Shown piece after piece: positions 43,621 to 51,209 of a stretch of DNA of 64,000 nt. Origin of the DNA: CAYWPG01 sp964460035. Its GTDB lineage: Bacteria; Pseudomonadota; Gammaproteobacteria; Nitrococcales; AK92. Both the position numbers and the translations under genes were made by a program. The notes under the pieces are model-generated. The model was given only the letters and a program-made list of their open reading frames with translations, was not told the origin of the DNA and ran no database searches. The stretch lies in assembly GCA_964460035.1 (NCBI GenBank), contig CAYWPG010000007.1, forward strand, positions 1 to 64,000, in the 5' to 3' direction. Within the stretch, counting starts at the first letter, position 1, and every line of letters begins with the position of its first letter.

Positions 43621-44568
43621 ATGAGCGTTCTTGTTATAGCCGAACATCAAAAGGGAGAGCTCGCCGGCAGCACGCTCGCCACGCTCGGTGCCGCCAAGGC
43701 GATCGGCGGCGACATCATCGTGCTGGTGGCCGGCAAGGGCGCCAGCGACGTTGCGCAGCAAGCTGCCAAGGTCGAGGGCGTGAGCAAGGTTCTGCTGGCC
43801 GATGCCGACATCTACGAGAACCCGGTAGCCGAAGCGCTGACCCCGCTCATCGTGCGCGAGGCCAAGAACGTCGGCGCCACCCACGTGCTGGCCCCAGCCA
43901 CCACCTTCGGCAAGAACGTGCTGCCGCGGGTGGCTGCGCGCCTTGATGTGCAGCAGATCTCCGAGATCATCGAAGTCGTCGACGCCAACACCTTCGTGCG
44001 TCCGATTTACGCCGGTAACGCGCTGGCCACGGTGCAGTCGTCGGACAGCGTGAAGGTGCTCACGGTCCGCGCCACAGCGTTCGACCGTGCCAATACCGAA
44101 GGCGGCAACGGCGAGGTGGTGAACATCGATCCGGCCGAAGCGCCGGCCAAGGTTCGCTTCATCGGCCAGGAGCTCACCGTCTCCGAGCGTCCGGAACTCA
44201 CCAGCGCCCGCATCGTGATCTCCGGCGGCCGCGGCATGCAAAGCGGCGAGAACTTCAAGATGCTGGAAGCCGTTGCCGACAAGCTGGGCGCCGCGGTGGG
44301 CGCCTCGCGTGCCGCTGTGGATGCCGGTTTCGTACCTAACGACTACCAGGTCGGCCAGACCGGCAAGATCGTCGCGCCGGACCTGTACATTGCGGTGGGC
44401 ATCTCCGGTGCGATCCAGCACCTGGCCGGCATGGAAGGCTCCAAGGTCATCGTCGCGATCAACAAGGACGAGGAGGCGCCGATCTTCGAGGTTGCCGACT
44501 ACGGCTTGGTCGCCGACCTGTTCGAAGCCGTTCCTGCCCTGGAGAAGGAGCTGGACAAGGTCCTCTAA
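43621..44568 (+). CDS. etfA: Electron transfer flavoprotein alpha subunit
   Basis: FAD-binding subunit of ETF, 315 aa. An N-terminal domain (MSVLVIAEHQKGELAGSTLATLGAAKAIGG) is followed by the C-terminal FAD domain with SGGRGMQSGENFKMLEAVADKLGAAVGASRAAVDAGFVPNDYQVGQTGKIVAPDLYIAVGISGAIQHLAGM, the ETF-alpha signature. ATG follows the etfB stop directly, with GAAGG inside the end of etfB. It passes electrons to the ETF-QO encoded 8.9 kb away on the other strand. A strong terminator follows. Confidence 0.97.
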   Translation: MSVLVIAEHQKGELAGSTLATLGAAKAIGGDIIVLVAGKGASDVAQQAAKVEGVSKVLLADADIYENPVAEALTPLIVREAKNVGATHVLAPATTFGKNVLPRVAARLDVQQISEIIEVVDANTFVRPIYAGNALATVQSSDSVKVLTVRATAFDRANTEGGNGEVVNIDPAEAPAKVRFIGQELTVSERPELTSARIVISGGRGMQSGENFKMLEAVADKLGAAVGASRAAVDAGFVPNDYQVGQTGKIVAPDLYIAVGISGAIQHLAGMEGSKVIVAINKDEEAPIFEVADYGLVADLFEAVPALEKELDKVL

Positions 44569-44593
44569 GCTCCTCTGCAATTTGCAGTAACCG

Positions 44594-44625
44594 GAAGGGC
44601 GCCTCACAAGGCGCCCTTCTCTTTT
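44594..44625 (+). terminator. Intrinsic terminator after etfA
   Basis: A perfect 10-bp stem GAAGGGCGCC / GGCGCCCTTC with a 6-nt loop TCACAA, followed by TCTTTT. It lies 25 nt after the etfA stop. Confidence 0.88.
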
Positions 44626-44716
44626 GCGGCGTCGCCTGCCGCCAGGCCATAGTAGCCCGCGGCCCTTGCGCCACCTGCCCCTGTTAGCGGGCCTTGCCGC
44701 AGCGCGCGCGGGCGGC

Positions 44717-45739
44717 TCAAGCTGCCGTGTAGCGCAGCACCCCATCCTCCCCTTCGTGACAGACAAGCATTCCCTTGCGGGTCATATGCTGCAAATGCGC
44801 GATGGTCTCGCCCATGCCGAACATCAAGGTATGCAGGTCGAGCTCGCGGCGGAACATCACGGTCAGCAGCTCGGCGGCGGCCTTGGGCTCGGCGCAGGCA
44901 GACACGATTCTGGCGAAATGCTGGCGATGATGCTCGATCAAGGCCGCCGCTCGGGCCGGCACGCCTTCGAACACCAGCCCATGCGCCGGTAGCACGCGCG
45001 TCGCCGCGGGCAGCTTGGCCAGGCGCTGCAGCGAGTCGATGAAGTCGGCCAGCGGATCGTCGGCCTCGTTGGCGCCCACGCTCACATTGCTGGAGATCGT
45101 GGGGAGGATCTGATCGCCGGCGATCAGCAAATCGCGCGCGGCGCAGTAAAGCATGGCATGCTCGGGCGCGTGGCCGCGACCTATCATCACGCGCCAGTCA
45201 TCCTCGCCTATGCGCAGTACATCGCCCTCCCGAATGATCTCCACCTCCCGCGGCAGGCGCTCTATCAGCGGACGGTAACTGTTGCCGCGTTCGCGAATGG
45301 CCTTGGCGCGCTCGCGGTCCAGCCCATGGCGGATGAACAGCTCGGCCTGGCGTGCGCCGGCATCGGCGTCGCTACGCGCATGCAGCTCGCTTGCCAGCGC
45401 CCACTCGCCGGCGGTCATGTACACCGGCGCGGAGAAATACTCGCTCAACCAGCCCGCTTGCCCAATATGGTCGGGATGGTAATGGGTAACGACGATCCGC
45501 CGCAGGGGCTTGCCTTGCAGCTCCGTGGCAATGACCTGCTCCCAGGCTCGCCGCCCTTGAGGCAAGCCTATGCCGCAGTCGACCAGGGTCCAGCCCTCAC
45601 CGTCCTCCAGCAGCCATAGGTTGATATGATCCAATGCGAACGGCAGCGCCATACGCAGCCAACGGACTCCAGGCGCAACCGTCAAGGTGCGCTGCGGTTC
45701 GGGAGGCTGGCTGAACGGGTAGTGAAGCTGGTTGTTCAT
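44717..45739 (-). CDS. Metallo-beta-lactamase-fold hydrolase
   Basis: 340 aa with a zinc site VVTHYHPDHIGQAGWL (HxHxDH) and further ligand positions in GRGHAPEHAMLY, LLIAGDQILPTISSNV and VLPAHGLVFEG. A C-terminal helical region (HHRQHFARIVSACAEPKAAAELLTVMF) resembles the winged-helix tail of LACTB2/glyoxalase-II-like enzymes. A thioester or phosphodiester hydrolase is possible; the substrate is unknown. ATG 45739 has AGGAGA upstream. Divergent from the quinone oxidoreductase gene with a 94-nt gap. Confidence 0.86.
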   Translation of the reverse strand: MNNQLHYPFSQPPEPQRTLTVAPGVRWLRMALPFALDHINLWLLEDGEGWTLVDCGIGLPQGRRAWEQVIATELQGKPLRRIVVTHYHPDHIGQAGWLSEYFSAPVYMTAGEWALASELHARSDADAGARQAELFIRHGLDRERAKAIRERGNSYRPLIERLPREVEIIREGDVLRIGEDDWRVMIGRGHAPEHAMLYCAARDLLIAGDQILPTISSNVSVGANEADDPLADFIDSLQRLAKLPAATRVLPAHGLVFEGVPARAAALIEHHRQHFARIVSACAEPKAAAELLTVMFRRELDLHTLMFGMGETIAHLQHMTRKGMLVCHEGEDGVLRYTAA

Positions 45740-45833
45740 AGTTCTCCTGCGAATGGAACCCGCTACCATATTAGGGGTTTCTTATCTATCACATCTCGGG
45801 CCTGCGCCGACTCGCTCGTCAATGGAGGAATAC

Positions 45834-46826
45834 ATGCGCGCTTGGATAATCGAAAAGGGCAAAGACGGAAGGAACACCCTGCAGCTGGGCGAAATCCCCA
45901 CCCCCGAGCCCGGGCCTAGCGAAATACTCGTCCGTGTCGTTGGCGTCGGGATCAACCGTGCCGATCTCCTCCAAGTCAAAGGCATGTATCCGGCGCCGCC
46001 CGGCACCGATCAGCGCATTCCCGGCTTGGAGTACTCGGGCATCGTGGAGGCAGTCGGATCCCAGGTCCAGCTGTACCGCCCCGGCGACAGAGTCATGGGG
46101 CTGGTGCCCGGCGCGGCTTATGCCGAATACGTGACCGTTCAGGAGCGCGAGGCCATTCCGGTTCCGGCTCGCCTGTCGCTGACCGAGGCGGCCGCAGTCC
46201 CCGAAGCCTTCATGACGGCTTACCGCGCCATCTTCATCGAGGGCGAACTGCAGGCCGGGCAAAGCTGCCTGATTCAACCCGTGACCTCCGGCGTGGGGCT
46301 GGCGGCAGCGCAGCTCGTGCATGCGCTCGGCGGCACGGCCATCGGCAGCAGCCGCAGCGCGGAACGCCTCGCGCAGGCCCAGGGCGTCGCCGTAGGCATT
46401 GTCGACGGCCAGGACGATTTCGTCGCTCAGGTGCGGGAAGCCACCGGGGGCCAGGGCGTGGCGGTGGTGCTGGATATGCTCGGGGGAGGCGGACGCTTGT
46501 CGCAGACCATGCGCTGTGTGCGCGATGAGGGCACCATCGTGCTCATAGGCTTGATGACCGGCCGCGACGATCGCATCGACCTCGGCCAGTTCCTGCAGCG
46601 GCGGCTCACGCTCAAAGCCATGACCATGCGCAGCCAGGGGCTGGAAGGCCGTATCGCCATCGCCCGGCGTTTTGTCGATGAGTTGCTGCCGCTGTTCGAG
46701 CGCGGCGCGCTCACGCCGGTATTGTCCGGTGTGCACCCCTTCGAGCAGGCGCCCGCGGCGCTCGACATCATGGCCGCCAACAGCCACTATGGAAAGCTCG
46801 TTCTCACTCTGGAGAGCGCGGGTTAG
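45834..46826 (+). CDS. NAD(P)H-quinone oxidoreductase, PIG3/MDR type
   Basis: Zinc-free medium-chain reductase of 330 aa. It has the N-terminal substrate domain (MRAWIIEKGKDGRNTLQLGEIPTPEPGPSEILVRVVGVGINRADLLQVKGMYPAPPG) and a Rossmann domain with SGVGLAAAQLVHALGGTAIGSSRSAERL. The GMYPAPPG stretch and overall pattern match the human TP53I3/PIG3-like group. ATG 45834 has GGAGGA 5 nt upstream. It probably reduces quinones or reactive enones with NADPH. Confidence 0.9.
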   Translation: MRAWIIEKGKDGRNTLQLGEIPTPEPGPSEILVRVVGVGINRADLLQVKGMYPAPPGTDQRIPGLEYSGIVEAVGSQVQLYRPGDRVMGLVPGAAYAEYVTVQEREAIPVPARLSLTEAAAVPEAFMTAYRAIFIEGELQAGQSCLIQPVTSGVGLAAAQLVHALGGTAIGSSRSAERLAQAQGVAVGIVDGQDDFVAQVREATGGQGVAVVLDMLGGGGRLSQTMRCVRDEGTIVLIGLMTGRDDRIDLGQFLQRRLTLKAMTMRSQGLEGRIAIARRFVDELLPLFERGALTPVLSGVHPFEQAPAALDIMAANSHYGKLVLTLESAG

Positions 46827-46890
46827 TCGTACACCACCGCTGGTTAGCGAACGCCCAGGGATGGGGAATAAATCTTGTTGCATGACTAAT

Positions 46891-46909
46891 TAATAGCTTG
46901 CTAATAGCT
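46891..46909. repeat. Direct repeat TAATAGCT upstream of the aldolase-like gene
   Basis: TAATAGCT at 46891-46898 and again at 46902-46909, an 11-nt period (one helical turn). It sits about 40 nt before the ATG in an AT-rich patch that also contains CTAATTAATAG. Likely promoter or operator DNA; the binding protein is unknown. Confidence 0.4.
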
Positions 46910-46944
46910 AGTGGGGCAAGCACCAGACGTATGGAGGAGATCCC

Positions 46945-47724
46945 ATGAGCGCACATGCAAACACCGTCGCCCCCGGCGTGAAGAATCGGGTCAGTCCTGA
47001 AGAGTGGCAGGTACGCGTCGAACTGGCGGCCGCCTACCGCCTGGTTGCGCACTATGGCTGGGACGATCTGATCTTCACCCATCTTTCCGCGCGAGTGCCC
47101 GGGCCAGATAACCACTTCCTGATCAACCCCTATGGGCTGTTGTTCAGCGAGATCACCGCCTCCTCGCTGGTGAAGATCGATAAGGATGCCAACGTAATCG
47201 ATGGCGGCGACGTGACCTCCCGGGTCAACCCGGCCGGCTTCACCATCCACAGCGCGGTGCATATGGCGCGCGAGGATGCCGGCGCGGTGATACACCTGCA
47301 TTATGGCCCCGGGGTAGCCGTATCGGCGCAGAAGGAAGGGCTGCTGCCGATCAGCCAGACGGCCATGCTGGTCCACAAGCACATTGCTTATCACGACTAC
47401 GAAGGCGTAGCCCTCAACCTCGACGAGCGCGAGCGCCTGATCCGGGACCTGGGCGACAAGAACATCATGATCCTTCGCAACCACGGTACCCTTAGCCTGG
47501 GCCGTACGGTGGGGGAAGCCTTCATCATGCAGTACTTCCTGATCAAGGCGTGCGAGATCCAGGTTGCCGCCCAGGCAGCGGGCAACGCCGAGCTGAACAT
47601 GCCGTCCAAGGAAGCACTGGAGACCACCTACAAGCAGTCTGACGACCTGCCCCTGGCGAGCAGGCTCTCCTGGCCTGCCCTGCTGCGACTGCTCGACCGG
47701 ATCGATCCTTCCTACAAGGACTGA
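46945..47724 (+). CDS. Class II aldolase/adducin family protein
   Basis: 259 aa of the class II aldolase/adducin fold, whose enzymes use a metal to cleave or epimerise sugar phosphates or act on short hydroxy acids. Conserved parts are LAAAYRLVAHYGWDDLIFTHLSARVPG, INPYGLLFSEITASSLVKID, the metal ligand segment VIHLHYGPGVAVSA and NIMILRNHGTLSLGRTVGEAF. Of the usual His metal ligands, HLH and NHG are present. ATG 46945 has GGAGGAGATCCC upstream. Substrate unknown; no sugar genes are nearby. Confidence 0.88.
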   Translation: MSAHANTVAPGVKNRVSPEEWQVRVELAAAYRLVAHYGWDDLIFTHLSARVPGPDNHFLINPYGLLFSEITASSLVKIDKDANVIDGGDVTSRVNPAGFTIHSAVHMAREDAGAVIHLHYGPGVAVSAQKEGLLPISQTAMLVHKHIAYHDYEGVALNLDERERLIRDLGDKNIMILRNHGTLSLGRTVGEAFIMQYFLIKACEIQVAAQAAGNAELNMPSKEALETTYKQSDDLPLASRLSWPALLRLLDRIDPSYKD

Positions 47725-48018
47725 GGGCAGTCCCGGACCGCTAACGGCTTTTCCGGGGCCAGTGGCTAAGGCCGAGATTCGCGGCCCGGGGGCCGCCCGG
47801 GCCGACTCGCTTTGGGTTCACCGTGGCGCTGGCTTGTAGCTATGCTCCGTCTTGAGCCGGGGATTCCGCCGGCGGCGTGGACACGATCGGCAACGATCCC
47901 GAAAAGGCTGGTCAGTGCCAAACGGCGGCATTCGCTGCCGCCGGCCCAATGGCTCGCTCGCCCGCGAGGAACAGAACCCGCCGAAGAACTGGGATAACCA
48001 GCACCATGCTTATCCGGC
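47725..48018. other. 294-nt intergenic region between converging genes
   Basis: No gene. Contains palindromic repeat copy 3 near 47777. The remainder is GC-rich sequence with no recognised signal and no clear terminator for either flanking gene. Confidence 0.5.
47777..47802. repeat. Dispersed intergenic palindromic repeat, copy 3
   Basis: ATTCGCGGCCCGGGGGCCGC followed by CCGGGC. The best dyad of the set: GCGGCCC pairs with GGGCCGC over 7 bp. The first 12 bases (ATTCGCGGCCCG) are identical to those of copy 1. Confidence 0.5.
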
Positions 48019-49566
48019 TCATGCGCGGTTGCCCCGTGCCATCAACAGCGCCGGGATCAGTGCGAACAAGTAAACGAAGGCCAGCATCAGAAACGCGTCA
48101 TGGAACGCAGCGGTAAGCCCTTGAGCCAGTACCACCCGGGCCAGATACTCCAATGCGCCCACCGCTTGCAGCTCCGAGGGTACGCCGGCACGCGCGTATA
48201 AGGCGCCAACCTGCGTCAGCAGGTCCGCTGCCGAATGACTGGCGGCGGTCAGCTCCTGGGCAAACAGCGTCACATGATGCTCGGTGCGACGCTCCAGCAT
48301 CAGGGAAATCAGGTTAATCCCGAACGCGCCCCCGAGCTGGCGCGAGAAATTCAAAGATCCCGAGCCCTGGGGCAGCATAGGCGGGGGCAACCCGCGCATG
48401 GAACCGGTGCTGACCGACGGCATCAACAGCGCGAGCCCCAGCCGTCCCAGCAGAATCCAGGCCGTGAGCGTCCAGAACGCGGTATTGACGTCGGCCTGGC
48501 GCATCAGAAGGTTGGATAGAATCAGCGCCAGCAAGCCGGCCAGAATCGGCTTGTGCAAAGCCGGGCTGTCGGCCAGGCGGCCGGTGAATGGATACGCCGC
48601 CGCCATCAGAAGACCGGAGGGCAACAGCAACACTCCCGCCTGCGTGGCCGTGAGCCCCTGCACCTGCTGCACCAGCAGCGGCACCAGAAACACCGTGCCG
48701 AACAGTGCCATGCCCAGGACGAACGAGAGCACCGAGCCGCAAGCGAAGGTCAGCGACTGATAGACGTTGAGATTCAGCAGCGGCTTGGGGTGGCGACTGC
48801 TCCAGAGCACGAAGCCTATGGCGGCAACCACGCCCAGCCCCAGCAGCGCGATCAGCCCCAGGCTGTCCCAGCCCATGCGCTGGCCATTGGAAAGCCCAAC
48901 CAGCAGCGAGGTCAAAGCCGTGGCCAGCAGCACGAAACCGACACGATCGAAGGCCGGGCGCGCACCGCTTTCCTGCCGGGGCAACAGGAACAGACTGCCC
49001 ATGAAAATCGCTACGGCGCATACCGGCAAAGACACGAAAAACACGGCGCGCCAGGAGAACAGATCGACCAGAAAACCACCCAGCACCGGTCCTAGCGCGG
49101 GCGCCAGCACCACCCCGAAGCCGAATATGCCCATCCCGCGCCCACGCTCTTCCAGCGGGAATACTTGGAAAATCGTCAGCATGGCCAGTGGCTGGATGAT
49201 GCCCGCCATAGCCCCCTGCAGCACCCGCGCCAGCACCAGCATGTGCTCGTTCACCGCAAAGCCGCCCACGGCGCTGGCAAGCATGAACACGATCATGGCG
49301 CCAACGTAGGTGCGGCGCTGCCCGAACGACTCCACCGCCCAGGCGTTGACCAGCATGGTGGCGCTAGTCGAGGCCAGGAACCCGGTCGACAGCCATGCGG
49401 CCTGGCTGGGACCGATACCGAAAGTGCCCATGATAGTGGGCAAGGCTACATTGATAGCGGTGGAGGCGAGCAGCATCGAGACCGTCCCGAGCATGACGGT
49501 GAGCGTCGCCAACCAGCGATAGGCGGGGCCGTAACGGCGAAATAAAACGTCGACGGTAACGATCAA
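48019..49566 (-). CDS. DHA2-family MFS multidrug transporter (EmrB-like, second copy)
   Basis: 14-helix proton-driven exporter of the DHA2 type, 515 aa. Signature segments are VALPTIMGTFGIGPSQAAWLSTGFLASTSATMLVNAW, GAMAGIIQPLAMLTIFQVFPLEERGRGMGIFGFGVVLAPALGPVLGGFLVD (antiporter motif C region) and QGSGSLNFSRQLGGAFGIN. It is clearly paralogous to the EmrB at 51210-52778 along its whole length. Start TTG 49566 is the only start that keeps the first helix; there is no good ribosome-binding site. No adaptor gene is directly attached. Confidence 0.9.
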   Translation of the reverse strand: MIVTVDVLFRRYGPAYRWLATLTVMLGTVSMLLASTAINVALPTIMGTFGIGPSQAAWLSTGFLASTSATMLVNAWAVESFGQRRTYVGAMIVFMLASAVGGFAVNEHMLVLARVLQGAMAGIIQPLAMLTIFQVFPLEERGRGMGIFGFGVVLAPALGPVLGGFLVDLFSWRAVFFVSLPVCAVAIFMGSLFLLPRQESGARPAFDRVGFVLLATALTSLLVGLSNGQRMGWDSLGLIALLGLGVVAAIGFVLWSSRHPKPLLNLNVYQSLTFACGSVLSFVLGMALFGTVFLVPLLVQQVQGLTATQAGVLLLPSGLLMAAAYPFTGRLADSPALHKPILAGLLALILSNLLMRQADVNTAFWTLTAWILLGRLGLALLMPSVSTGSMRGLPPPMLPQGSGSLNFSRQLGGAFGINLISLMLERRTEHHVTLFAQELTAASHSAADLLTQVGALYARAGVPSELQAVGALEYLARVVLAQGLTAAFHDAFLMLAFVYLFALIPALLMARGNRA

Positions 49567-49666
49567 GCGGCACTACCGGAGTGGCGGCCGGTAGCCGCCA
49601 CCCATGTTTCTAAAAAGTTCACTACCCCAATCTTGAGATTCTTGAACTAACTTCGCGTAGGACTAG

Positions 49667-50614
49667 CTACTGCTGTCGCTGCGCACGATCGTCGAGCAGA
49701 ATGCGTACCGCCGTGTATACCGTCTGCAGATGGGGGACCGGCACGTCGTAGCGTCGCGCCTCGCGGATCACGTTACCGAGAATGGCCTCCAGCTCCAGCG
49801 GACGGCCGTTGAGCCAATCCAGCGCCATGCTGTTGCGGTAAGGCGGCATCTTGTAGGTGCTGGCGATGTTCTGCTCGATGATCTCATCGGGCAGCTTATG
49901 CCCCGCCGCCTCCGCGACCGCACACACCTCGGCCATCAGCGCCCTGGCCAGCTGTTCGCCGCCTTCGGCCGTGAGCATGGTCTTGGTGTCGGCCCCGCCG
50001 CCCAGCACCGCCAGCGGATTGAACGGCGCGTTCCAAACGGCCTTGCGCCAGCGCTCGGTGACCACTTGCTCGGTTACCTGCCCCCTTACCCCGCCCGCAT
50101 CCAACAAGGCGCCGAACTGCTTGGCGGCCGGACCTGCGCCACGCGGGTAATCGCCCAGCACGAGCTGTCCATAGGCTTTGTGCTCGATCTTGCCAGGCGC
50201 TACCCGGCTTACCGCAACGAAAGCTAGTGCGCTGACCACGGTGTTGTTCGGAAACGCCTCCACCAGCTCCGGCTCGATCTCTATACCGTTCTGGATCAGG
50301 ACGATGGCCGTATTCGGGCCAACCGCCGGCCGGATCAGCGCCGCGCGATCGAGGCCGTCCAGCACCTTGACCGAAAGGACCAGGAAATCCGGAGCTTCGC
50401 CACACTCCTCGACACTGCGCAACACTGCCTGCGGACGGTAGGAGAGATCGCCAAGCGGGCTGCTGATCTGAAAGCCGCTCTCGGACACGACATCGTAATC
50501 CGAGCGGCTGACCACCGACACCGAAGCCCCGCCGCGATGCAGAATCGCCCCATAAAAACTGCCAATGGCGCCGCTGCCGACGATCAATACGGTGGGCTGG
50601 TTATTCGTGCTCAT
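49667..50614 (-). CDS. Ketopantoate reductase family (PanE/ApbA-like) oxidoreductase
   Basis: NADP-dependent 2-ketoacid reductase family, 315 aa. Nucleotide site VLIVGSGAIGSFYGAIL, then LVLSVKVLDG, IVLIQNGIEIEPEL, catalytic Lys region ERWRKAVWNAPFNPLAVL, and MALDWLNGRPLELEAILG with the substrate-contact residues of the family. ATG 50614 has GGGAGAGAAGC upstream. Location beside efflux genes suggests a role other than pantothenate synthesis, but true PanE function cannot be excluded. Confidence 0.85.
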   Translation of the reverse strand: MSTNNQPTVLIVGSGAIGSFYGAILHRGGASVSVVSRSDYDVVSESGFQISSPLGDLSYRPQAVLRSVEECGEAPDFLVLSVKVLDGLDRAALIRPAVGPNTAIVLIQNGIEIEPELVEAFPNNTVVSALAFVAVSRVAPGKIEHKAYGQLVLGDYPRGAGPAAKQFGALLDAGGVRGQVTEQVVTERWRKAVWNAPFNPLAVLGGGADTKTMLTAEGGEQLARALMAEVCAVAEAAGHKLPDEIIEQNIASTYKMPPYRNSMALDWLNGRPLELEAILGNVIREARRYDVPVPHLQTVYTAVRILLDDRAQRQQ

Positions 50615-50641
50615 GCTTCTCTCCCATGGTCAAACGAAACA

Positions 50642-50684
50642 GCCCCCTACGAGCAACGGCGCAAGCACCGTTACCCTTGGGGGC
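50642..50684. terminator. Nested inverted repeat after uspA
   Basis: GCCCCC (50642-50647) / GGGGGC (50679-50684) encloses AACGG (50655-50659) / CCGTT (50668-50672). It lies in the 136-nt gap between uspA and the PanE-like gene and could end the marR-emrAB-uspA transcript. No T-tract. Confidence 0.35.
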
Positions 50685-50750
50685 GGAGCAAAGATGGCGG
50701 CTTGGCGCAGAACGGGACTGGCCTTGGTCAGTCCGGTGCTTCGTCGCCGC

Positions 50751-51206
50751 TCAGGCTGGCTGCTCGACCTGTTCCCCGGCGATGGCGACGAGAATGCTGG
50801 CTCGCGAGCGGTCCAGCAGGCTCGATCCTACCGAGCCGTGCCACCAGCGCGCCAACTTACCGCAGCGGCGATGCCCCAGCACGATCAGATCCGCGCCCAA
50901 TTCCTCGGCCAGCACGGCGATCTCTTCGACCGGTTCGCCGACCCGCCGATGCCCTTCGGCTACCAGACCGTGACGGCGCAACTCTTCGACACCGTCGGCC
51001 AGCACGGCATCGGCAGCCGCCAAGTCTTGCTCTAGGGCCGCCTCCGGATAACCGCCCTCCATCAGGTTCATTGCCGCCACCGACAAACGCATGACTGCCA
51101 GCAAGTGCACCTTGGCCTGACACAGCCGTGCGATCTCGGCCCCTTCCGCCAGTGCATGCCTGCCTTCGCTAGTGCCGTCGAAGGCCATCAGAATGGTCTT
51201 GTACAT
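50751..51206 (-). CDS. Universal stress protein (UspA family)
   Basis: 151-aa single Usp domain: MYKTILMAFDGTSEGRHALAEGAEIARL, then GADLIVLGHRRCGKLARWWHGSVGSSLLDRSRASILVA. The ATP-binding motif G-x2-G-x9-G-S/T reads G-HR-R-CGKLARWWH-GS, so the second Gly is Arg; nucleotide binding may be altered. It starts 3 nt after the emrB stop, with GAGGAAG inside the end of emrB, so it is part of the efflux operon. Confidence 0.88.
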   Translation of the reverse strand: MYKTILMAFDGTSEGRHALAEGAEIARLCQAKVHLLAVMRLSVAAMNLMEGGYPEAALEQDLAAADAVLADGVEELRRHGLVAEGHRRVGEPVEEIAVLAEELGADLIVLGHRRCGKLARWWHGSVGSSLLDRSRASILVAIAGEQVEQPA

Positions 51207-51209
51207 TTC

